Shown here: one piece after another, positions 1 through 4,264 of the stretch
Numbering within the stretch: the stretch's first letter is position 1
Layout: each line of letters starts with the position of its first letter
NCBI GenBank assembly: GCA_903840825.1
Contig: CAIMHL010000645.1
Location: forward strand, 1-7,853
DNA from: an uncultured beta proteobacterium
Lineage (GTDB): Bacteria > Pseudomonadota > Gammaproteobacteria > Burkholderiales > Burkholderiaceae_C
Reading direction: 5' to 3'
DNA length: 7,853 bases
Made by a program: the position numbers and the translations under genes
The notes under the pieces: model-generated
Told to the model about the DNA's origin: nothing
What the model saw: only the letters and a program-made list of their open reading frames with translations
Database searches by the model: none

Positions 1-764
1 CGGTACTGCAGGTACTGCGCGCTGTCGGCCAGCTCCACCCGGTTTCGTGGGCGCGGCAGGTCTACGCTTAGCACCTCACCAATGGTGGCGCTGGGGCCGT
101 TGGTCATCATCACAATCTTGTCGGACAGCAGCACGGCTTCGTCCACGTCGTGCGTCACCATCACCACCGTGCTTTGGGTCTTAGCGACGATCTGCAGCAG
201 CTCGTCTTGTAGCTTGGCGCGGGTCAGCGCATCCAGCGCACCAAAGGGTTCGTCCATCAGCAGCACTTTGGGCTCCATCGCCAGCGCACGGGCAATGCCC
301 ACGCGCTGCTTCATGCCGCCCGAGATTTCGCCGGGGCGCTTTTGCGCCGCAGCCGTCAAGCCCACCAGCGCCAGCGCGGCGTCGGTGCGGGCTTTGAGTT
401 GGGTTTTGTTCTCTGATGGGGCGCCCGTGCTTTTGTTGGCCGCACCAAACACGCGCTCAATGCCGAGGTACACGTTCTCAAAGCACGTCAACCACGGCAG
501 CAGCGAGTGGTTTTGGAACACCACCGCCCGTTCAGGCCCCGGCCCGGCAATTTCGCGGTTGGCGCAGAGCAACACGCCTTGGGTGGGCAGCGTCAAGCCC
601 GCAATCAGGTTGAGCAGCGTGGACTTGCCGCAGCCTGAGTGGCCGATGAGCGCCACAAACTCGCCCTTGGCCACGTTCAGGTTGACGTTTTGCAGCGCAC
701 AAAACGGGCCTTTACGGGTTTTGAAAGTTTGCTCGACGTTGGAGATTTCAATAAAATTTTTCAT
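1..764 (-). CDS. nrtD: Nitrate ABC transporter ATP-binding protein (partial, 3' end off the left edge)
   Basis: Cytoplasmic ATPase that powers nitrate import through the NrtB permease. The reading frame runs open from an ATG at 764 to base 1 (254 full codons), so the C-terminus is outside the window. Seen in the translation: Walker A GHSGCGKST (residues 41-49), Q-loop Gln84 in VVFQNHSLLPW, ABC signature ISGGMKQR (147-154), Walker B VLLMDEP (167-173) followed by the D-loop GALD, and switch His205 in VTHD. The HSLLPW text after the Q-loop is typical of the nitrate/sulfonate/taurine importer ATPases (NrtC/D, SsuB, TauB); nitrate is preferred because of the adjacent nrtA and ANTAR gene. The start codon overlaps the nrtB stop as ATGA, implying translational coupling. 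A polar stretch at about 107-126 may be a small lineage insertion. Naming (nrtD, nrtC or nasD) varies between annotations. Confidence 0.93.
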   Translation of the reverse strand, partial: MKNFIEISNVEQTFKTRKGPFCALQNVNLNVAKGEFVALIGHSGCGKSTLLNLIAGLTLPTQGVLLCANREIAGPGPERAVVFQNHSLLPWLTCFENVYLGIERVFGAANKSTGAPSENKTQLKARTDAALALVGLTAAAQKRPGEISGGMKQRVGIARALAMEPKVLLMDEPFGALDALTRAKLQDELLQIVAKTQSTVVMVTHDVDEAVLLSDKIVMMTNGPSATIGEVLSVDLPRPRNRVELADSAQYLQY

Positions 765-1696
765 GTCTTGACCTCTTCATAGGTAAATGCGGTGGCAATT
801 TTGATCAGGGCGAACTCCAAAATCAGCCCCACGATGCCGATCACGAAGATGGCGATGATGATGTTTTTCACGTTCAGGTTGTTCCACTCGTCCCACACCC
901 AAAAGCCAATCCCCACGCCGCCTGTCAGCATCTCGGCCGCCACAATCACCAGCCACGCCGTGCCCACCGCCAAGCGCACGCCGGTCAGCATGTAGGGCAG
1001 CACCGAGGGGAACAAAATCTTGGTGATGATCTTCCACTCACTCAAGTTAAGCACCCGGGCCACGTTCATGTAGTCCTGCGGCACGCGTTGCACGCCCACG
1101 GCTGTGTTGATGATCATGGGCCAGATGCTGCAGATAAAGATGGTCCAAATAGCAGCCGGGTTGGCCCCTTTAAACACCAGCAGCCCAATCGGCAACCAAG
1201 CCAGCGGCGACACCGGGCGCAGCAGGCTGATAAGCGGGTTGAACATGCGGCTCAAAAACTCAAACCGCCCGACCATAAAGCCGACCGGAATACCGACCAC
1301 CGCCGCCAGCCCAAAGCCCACCGCCACGCGCTCCAGCGAGGCCAAAATGTTCCAGCCCACACCTTGGTCGTTGGGGCCTTTGCGGTAAAACGGGTCGCTA
1401 AAAATCAGCACCGCTTGTTTAAAGGTCTCGCTGGGTGAGGGGATGCTGCTGGCCGTGGAGATGGACACCAGCGCCCACACGCCAATCAGCAGCGCCAAGC
1501 CCAACACAGGCGGCAACACCGCCAGCCAGAGACCGCGCCAGTCAAATGGATATTGAGGGGCTGGGCTTGCGCTGCCCTGCGTTTTATTGACTTTTTGACC
1601 TTCCGAGCTTTTGGGCTTTGCTTGAGCAGCTTCTTTTTTAGTAGCAGAAGCTTCAGCCTCTGAGGGCAAGGGAGAATGAAAAACGGCGCTGACCAT
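761..1696 (-). CDS. nrtB: Nitrate ABC transporter permease NrtB
   Basis: Inner-membrane channel subunit of the nitrate importer, 311 aa. Residues 1-50 are a polar, Ala/Lys/Glu/Ser-rich and probably disordered cytoplasmic tail. Hydrophobic segments follow at about 57-80, 122-143, 153-176, 183-202, 231-255 and 277-299. The EAA-type cytoplasmic loop that docks on the ATPase is visible around 212-242 (ARVLNLSEWKIITKILFP, then LPYMLTGVRLA). SLLRPVSPLAWLPIGLLVF (158-176) is characteristic of NrtB/SsuC/TauC permeases. I chose the ATG at 1696 because AGGAG lies 8 bases upstream; an in-frame TTG at 1714 would add six residues but overlaps that Shine-Dalgarno. It starts 32 bases after the nrtA stop and overlaps nrtD by 4 bases, so the three form one operon. 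The N-terminal tail appears partly encoded by a short dispersed-repeat-like sequence (1613-1644). Confidence 0.93.
   Translation of the reverse strand: MVSAVFHSPLPSEAEASATKKEAAQAKPKSSEGQKVNKTQGSASPAPQYPFDWRGLWLAVLPPVLGLALLIGVWALVSISTASSIPSPSETFKQAVLIFSDPFYRKGPNDQGVGWNILASLERVAVGFGLAAVVGIPVGFMVGRFEFLSRMFNPLISLLRPVSPLAWLPIGLLVFKGANPAAIWTIFICSIWPMIINTAVGVQRVPQDYMNVARVLNLSEWKIITKILFPSVLPYMLTGVRLAVGTAWLVIVAAEMLTGGVGIGFWVWDEWNNLNVKNIIIAIFVIGIVGLILEFALIKIATAFTYEEVKT
1613..1644 (-). repeat. Repeat-like segment inside the nrtB N-terminal coding region
   Basis: Read on the minus strand, this segment runs from CTACTAAAAAAG through AGCTGCTCAAGCAA to AGCCC. The 14-base core AGCTGCTCAAGCAA matches 13 of 14 bases of the core AGCTGCTTAAGCAA in the intergenic copy at 3231-3277, and the A-rich lead-in is in the matching place. 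It encodes part of the poorly conserved polar tail of NrtB (about residues 18-28). It may be a repeat copy absorbed into the gene, or chance similarity in low-complexity coding sequence. Confidence 0.35.
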
Positions 1697-1728
1697 GGGG
1701 GTGACTCCTATCAATTGATCTAAAGGTT

Positions 1729-2973
1729 TCAGGCTTTAATCTTGAAACCGTCGGCGTATTTCTTGGGGTCTTTGCCGTCCCACACCACGCCATCCATCAG
1801 CTTGGTGCTGCGCATTACGTCTTTGGGCACCGGTGTTTTGCTGGCGGTGGCGGCTTGTTTGTAAATGTCAATTTGGTTGATCTGCTTGGCCACGGCCAAA
1901 TAATCGGGGTGCTCTTTGAGCAAGCCCCAGCGCTTGTGCTGCGTCATGAACCACATGCCGTCCGAGAGGTAGGGGAAGTTGACCGCGCCTTCGTTGTAAA
2001 ACTTCATGTGGTTGGGGTCGTCCCAGGTCTTGCCCATGCCGTTTTGGTAGCGGCCCAAAATGCGCTGGTTGATGGCATCCACGCTCTTATTCACGTAAGA
2101 CTTCTCGGCAATCACCTCGGCCATTTTGTTTTTATTGGCCAGCCCGGCGTCAATCCAGCGGCCCGCTTCCAAAATAGCGGCTGTGACGGCACGGGCTGTG
2201 TTGGGGTATTTTTTGACGAACTCACCGGTGGTGCCCAGCACCTTTTCAGGGTGGTCTTTCCAGATGTCTTGCGTGGTGGCGGCGGTCACACCAATGCCGT
2301 CAATGATGGCGCGGTGGTTCCAGGGCTCACCCACGCAGTAGCCGTCCATGTTGCCCACACGCATATTGGCCACCATTTGCGGCGGCGGCACGGTGATGAC
2401 CTTGGCATCCTGCAGGGGGTTGATGCCGTGTGCTGCCATCCAGTAATTCAGCCACATGGCGTGTGTGCCCGTGGGGAAGGTTTGGGCAAAAGTGTATTCA
2501 CGCTTCTCGGAGGCCATCAGTTTGGCCAGGCCCGGTCCATCGATGGCGCCCTTGTCGGCCAGCTTTTTGCTGAGCGTAATGGCTTGACCGTTTTGGTTCA
2601 GGGTCATCAACATGGCCATGTCCTTTTTGGCCCCGCCCACGCCTAGGTGAACGCCGTAAATAAGGCCATACAGCACATGCGCAAAGTCCAGCTCGCCGGT
2701 CACCAGCTTGTCGCGCACACCAGCCCAGCTGGCTTCTTTGTTGGGGATGATCTTGACGCCGTACTTTTTGTCGATACCCAGCACCGAAGCCATGACCACG
2801 CTGGCGCAGTCGGTCAGAGGAATGAAGCCAATCTTGACCTCGGTTTTCTCTGGCGCGTCAGAGCCTGCGGCGTACACCACCGCGCGCAAGGCCGGGCTGA
2901 TGCCCACGGCGCCCACCGCAGCGGTTTGCAAAACAGCGCGGCGGCTGAGGCTGGATTTCAGAAAATCGGTCAT
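1729..2973 (-). CDS. nrtA: Nitrate ABC transporter periplasmic substrate-binding protein NrtA (Tat signal)
   Basis: High-affinity nitrate-binding component, 414 aa, exported to the periplasm. The N-terminus carries a twin-arginine signal: SRRAVLQ at residues 10-16 followed by a weakly hydrophobic Ala/Val-rich stretch to about 36. The mature part is a two-lobed NrtA/SsuA-type fold. Residues that line up with the nitrate pocket known from cyanobacterial NrtA are present: Trp83 (ASWAGVRD), Gln130 (QNGQ), His171 (TGTHAMW) and Lys244 (HPEKVLG). The spacing Gln to His to Lys (41, then 73 residues) equals that recalled for the cyanobacterial protein (Q155, H196, K269). I chose the ATG at 2973: AGGGAA ends 7 bases upstream and the Tat motif then sits in its normal place; a GTG at 3012 would add 13 residues in a structured leader. 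First gene of nrtABD. NasS proteins resemble NrtA but lack an export signal, which argues that this is the transporter subunit. Confidence 0.94.
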   Translation of the reverse strand: MTDFLKSSLSRRAVLQTAAVGAVGISPALRAVVYAAGSDAPEKTEVKIGFIPLTDCASVVMASVLGIDKKYGVKIIPNKEASWAGVRDKLVTGELDFAHVLYGLIYGVHLGVGGAKKDMAMLMTLNQNGQAITLSKKLADKGAIDGPGLAKLMASEKREYTFAQTFPTGTHAMWLNYWMAAHGINPLQDAKVITVPPPQMVANMRVGNMDGYCVGEPWNHRAIIDGIGVTAATTQDIWKDHPEKVLGTTGEFVKKYPNTARAVTAAILEAGRWIDAGLANKNKMAEVIAEKSYVNKSVDAINQRILGRYQNGMGKTWDDPNHMKFYNEGAVNFPYLSDGMWFMTQHKRWGLLKEHPDYLAVAKQINQIDIYKQAATASKTPVPKDVMRSTKLMDGVVWDGKDPKKYADGFKIKA

Positions 2974-2980
2974 GGCAACG

Positions 2981-2986
2981 TTCCCT
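2981..2986 (-). promoter_or_regulatory. Ribosome binding site of nrtA
   Basis: AGGGAA on the minus strand, 7 bases before the ATG at 2973. It decides that start over the upstream in-frame GTG at 3012, and lies just outside the folded leader segment 2996-3037. Confidence 0.7.
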
Positions 2987-2995
2987 ATAGTGTTG

Positions 2996-3037
2996 GGGAC
3001 AGAGCTGGCCACACTGCGTGTGGCTGCGGACTGTCCC
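2996..3037 (-). promoter_or_regulatory. Nested hairpin between the leader terminator and the nrtA ribosome binding site
   Basis: In the transcript, GGGACAG (3037-3031) can pair with CTGTCCC (3002-2996). Enclosed in it is a second perfect stem, GCCACAC/GTGTGGC with a GCA loop (3024-3008). No U-run follows, so it is not an intrinsic terminator. It ends about 10 bases before the Shine-Dalgarno. It may protect the 5' end of the read-through nrtABD message or space the ribosome site. The pairing is seen in the sequence; the role is a guess. Confidence 0.5.
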
Positions 3038-3047
3038 GCAAGGTTTC

Positions 3048-3116
3048 AAAAGCAAAAAGGCGTCCGCACAGGGCTCAAAACGCATCGGTACGCTTTGAGC
3101 CAGTGGGGACGCCTTT
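3048..3116 (-). terminator. Regulated intrinsic terminator in the nrtA leader
   Basis: On the minus strand AAAGGCGTCC (3116-3107) pairs with GGACGCCTTT (3065-3056). Inside, CAC/GTG may pair, then GGCTCAAAGCGT (3101-3090) pairs fully, with two G-U wobbles, with GCGTTTTGAGCC (3083-3072) around loop ACCGAT. The outer arm runs into TTTTTGCTTTT (3058-3048). About 25 pairs plus a U-tract make a strong factor-independent terminator placed some 75 bases before the nrtA start, so unregulated transcription should stop here. P2 formation removes the whole 5' arm. Confidence 0.85.
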
Positions 3117-3120
3117 GTCC
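3107..3120 (-). promoter_or_regulatory. ANTAR-target hairpin P2 (loop AAAGGC), overlapping the terminator
   Basis: Minus-strand RNA: stem GGAC/GTCC with hexaloop AAAGGC, again A1 and G4 and almost the same loop as P1 (AACGGC). The loop and 3' arm (3116-3107) are the same ten bases that form the 5' arm of the terminator, so P2 and the terminator cannot coexist. The 4-bp stem is weak alone, which fits a structure that needs protein binding to persist. Confidence 0.72.
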
Positions 3121-3133
3121 GGTAGCCAAGTTA

Positions 3134-3153
3134 CCAGTCCGCCGTTGGACCAG
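3134..3153 (-). promoter_or_regulatory. ANTAR-target hairpin P1 (loop AACGGC)
   Basis: Minus-strand RNA: a 7-bp stem CTGGTCC/GGACTGG (two G-U pairs) closed by the hexaloop AACGGC, which has A at position 1 and G at position 4, the two loop bases reported as invariant in ANTAR RNA targets. It lies 13 bases before P2. Its 3' arm can alternatively pair with the linker (CTGGTA/TACCGG, 3137-3119), a fold that excludes both P1 and P2. Confidence 0.75.
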
Positions 3154-3191
3154 AACCTGTGCTTGACCTTGTCGGGTCATGGAAGGATTAA

Positions 3192-3207
3192 TGCAACGTC
3201 TGTGCCA
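3192..3207 (-). promoter_or_regulatory. Sigma-54 (RpoN) promoter of the nrtABD operon
   Basis: TGGCACAGACGTTGCA on the minus strand matches the -24/-12 consensus TGGCAC-N5-TTGCW, with the invariant GG and GC exactly ten bases apart. Counting from the C at -12 (3193), transcription should start at about 3181, placing the ANTAR hairpins from +29 onward. Sigma-54 promoters need an enhancer-bound activator; an NtrC-like site lies at 3301-3315, about 120-135 bp upstream of the start. This fits nitrogen-limitation control of nitrate uptake as in Klebsiella nasF. Confidence 0.85.
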
Positions 3208-3230
3208 ACTATTTACGAGAAATATTGACT

Positions 3231-3277
3231 CTATTTTTAATAGCTGCTTAAGCAATATGCGTATGGCCTAGCGTGCT
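3231..3277 (+). repeat. Short dispersed repeat, intergenic copy A
   Basis: CTATTTTTAATAGCTGCTTA followed by AGCAATATGCGTATGGCCTAG. It shares the ordered blocks AT-rich lead, AGC-TGCT-AAGCA, and a GCCTAG end with the segment at 5332-5387 on the opposite strand. I recognise the shape (AT lead, AGCTGCT core, GC-rich TAGAGGC end) as resembling short repeats common between genes in Comamonadaceae. It lies between the NtrC-like site and the sigma-54 promoter and makes this spacer AT-rich and probably bendable. Confidence 0.5.
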
Positions 3278-3293
3278 ATTTCGTTATAAATAA

Positions 3294-3327
3294 AATTGGT
3301 GCACTGCTTTTGTGCAGTGCACCAATT
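3294..3327 (-). terminator. Perfect 14-bp palindrome: possible nasT terminator
   Basis: AATTGGTGCACTGC and GCAGTGCACCAATT form a perfect inverted repeat around a 6-base spacer. Read on the minus strand the hairpin runs directly into TTTTATTTAT, giving an intrinsic-terminator shape about 240 bases after the nasT stop. That would insulate the sigma-54 operon from nasT transcription. The tail is not a pure U-run, and the same DNA contains an NtrC-like site, so either or both roles are possible. Confidence 0.5.
3301..3315. promoter_or_regulatory. NtrC-like enhancer site
   Basis: GCACTGCTTTTGTGC fits the GCAC-N7-GTGC core of NtrC binding sites; the 17-bp form TGCACT-N5-TGTGCA differs from TGCACY-N5-GGTGCA at one position. 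It lies about 120-135 bp upstream of the predicted sigma-54 start, a normal enhancer distance. Only one good site is visible, whereas NtrC enhancers often contain two. Confidence 0.55.
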
Positions 3328-3565
3328 CGGGGTAGGTGAGCCCAATGAGTACGGGTTTGACCTCACCAAGCGCCAAGCTCAAGCCCGCGTGATCTGCAGT
3401 TTTCGCTTGCTATTAGTTCTTCAACGATCGTTGCCGCGTTGGCTGAATCAAGGGGCATTCGCGGCGAGGGCGCCGCTCCAACGGGGTCATGGTCATGGCC
3501 CGTGTGCGGTATCGCGCCGATTCGGATAACTTGCCCTGGGTCTCCAGAAACCGGGTTGTGGAGGG
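3328..3565. other. Unassigned intergenic stretch downstream of nasT
   Basis: About 240 bases between the nasT stop and the palindrome. No convincing gene, promoter or RNA was recognised. A GC-rich hairpin GCGGCG/CGCCGC with loop AGGG sits at 3461-3476 with no U-run on either side. A plus-strand frame stays open from the palindrome to about 3529, but its translation is not recognisable and has no ribosome site. It could be 3' UTR of nasT or eroded sequence. Confidence 0.4.
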
Positions 3566-4213
3566 TTAGCCCAGCAAATCGGCCATGTCGAGCATGCGTT
3601 GCGAAACCTCGGCCAGTTTCAGGCTTTGGTTCATGGCGGCTTTGCGCAGTTTGGCAAAGGCCTCGGGTTCGCTTAAGCCTTGTCGCTGCATTAAGAGCGC
3701 TTTGGCGCGGTCAATCACTTGGCGGTTTTTGATCTCTGCGTTGCGCTCGCCGAGTTCGGTTTTGGTGTCGGCCAGTTCCTGGCGCAGCGCCTGCTCGTGC
3801 TGAAAGCGGGCCAGGGCCACGTCCAAAATGGGGCGGATGCGTTCGCTGGACAGGCCCGCCACGATGTAGGCGGTGACGCCCGCTGCCACGGCATCTTTGA
3901 CGTGGCGGGTGTCGTGGTCGTTGGTGAACATGACGATGGGGCGGCGCGCATCGCGGGTGGCCATCACCACATGCTCCAGCGCATCGCGCGCCTCGCTTTC
4001 GGCGTCCACAATGATCAAGTCGGGCTGCAACTGGGCCAGGCGCTCGGTTAAAAATACATCAGCCGGCAGGCTGGCCACCAAGTTAAAGCCATTTTCCAGC
4101 AAGCCTATGCGCAAGCTGCGTGAGCGCTCGGCCTGGTTGATGGCGTAGTCATCGGTTTGGTCTTCAATGGCCAAATCGGGGGCGACAACAACAATTTTCA
4201 GGGCTTCGTTCAT
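3566..4213 (-). CDS. nasT: ANTAR-domain response regulator / antiterminator NasT
   Basis: RNA-binding antiterminator of 215 aa predicted to act on the nrtABD leader. Residues 5-133 form a receiver-like domain: strand LKIVVV (5-10), Asp70 in PDLIIVDAES at the phospho-acceptor position, Thr97 in IVMFT, and AYIVAGLSS (115-123) where receivers usually carry a conserved Lys that is missing here. A helical, coiled-coil-prone linker (about 137-168) leads to the ANTAR domain (about 166-215: VIDRAKALLMQRQGLSEPEA, then AFAKLRKAAM and an LAEVSQRMLDM helix). Against NasT sequences I recall, residues about 12-30 (an acidic stretch with EDQTDD) look like an insertion after strand 1, and the usual acidic pair is unclear. 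I chose the ATG at 4213; the frame is open upstream, but that part is antisense to tsaD. No clear Shine-Dalgarno; an inverted repeat abuts the start. No nasS gene is adjacent. Divergent from tsaD. Confidence 0.9.
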   Translation of the reverse strand: MNEALKIVVVAPDLAIEDQTDDYAINQAERSRSLRIGLLENGFNLVASLPADVFLTERLAQLQPDLIIVDAESEARDALEHVVMATRDARRPIVMFTNDHDTRHVKDAVAAGVTAYIVAGLSSERIRPILDVALARFQHEQALRQELADTKTELGERNAEIKNRQVIDRAKALLMQRQGLSEPEAFAKLRKAAMNQSLKLAEVSQRMLDMADLLG

Positions 4214-4214
4214 G

Positions 4215-4242
4215 AATGGTTTGATGCAAGAATCAAGCCATT
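4215..4242. promoter_or_regulatory. Inverted repeat in the nasT-tsaD divergent region
   Basis: AATGGTTTGAT and ATCAAGCCATT are inverted repeats with 10 of 11 positions matching (the exception gives a G-U pair in one strand's RNA), separated by GCAAGA. It occupies more than half of the 51-base gap between the two start codons and ends one base from the nasT ATG. It could be a DNA operator for nasT and/or tsaD, or a 5' UTR hairpin that limits ribosome access to nasT, which lacks a visible Shine-Dalgarno. Confidence 0.45.
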
Positions 4243-4264
4243 GGGCTGCCCTAAACTCACGCCT

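Larger units (their letters stand above)
2974..3181 (-). promoter_or_regulatory. nrtABD 5' leader RNA with ANTAR-responsive antitermination switch
   Basis: Untranslated leader of about 208 bases from the predicted sigma-54 start near 3181 to the nrtA ATG. In order it contains a small 5' hairpin (TGACC/GGTCA with loop CGACAA, 3179-3164), two A1/G4 hexaloop hairpins P1 and P2, a strong terminator overlapping P2, a second folded segment and the ribosome site. ANTAR proteins (NasR in Klebsiella, NasT in Azotobacter and others) bind such paired hexaloop hairpins and suppress termination in nitrate-assimilation leaders. The gene for such a protein lies just upstream at 3566-4213. The layout therefore predicts that NasT lets polymerase proceed into nrtABD. 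Confidence 0.8.

Noticed and set aside
1697..1714. TTG start for nrtB at 1714
   Set aside because: Its first codons overlap the Shine-Dalgarno that serves the ATG at 1696.
1855..2646. Long open frame (263 codons) on the plus strand opposite nrtA
   Set aside because: Antisense shadow of a confidently identified gene in GC-rich DNA; the His/Val/Gly-rich translation resembles no family.
2974..3012. GTG start for nrtA at 3012
   Set aside because: It lies inside the folded leader, has no ribosome site and would push the Tat motif inward; the ATG at 2973 has AGGGAA at good spacing.
3164..3179. Hairpin TGACC/GGTCA with hexaloop CGACAA at the leader's 5' end as an additional ANTAR target
   Set aside because: The loop lacks A at position 1 and G at position 4; P1 and P2 fit far better.
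3220..3232. IHF site between enhancer and sigma-54 promoter
   Set aside because: The best match to WATCAANNNNTTR on the minus strand has three mismatches, too weak in AT-rich DNA.
3296..3529. Possible transposase or integrase remnant on the plus strand
   Set aside because: The frame has no recognisable motif, no terminal repeats with a target duplication and no coding signal; I could not support it.
4157..4264. Upstream in-frame ATG for tsaD at 4157
   Set aside because: It would read through antisense nasT codons; TsaD homologues start just before LGIESSCDET, matching 4265.
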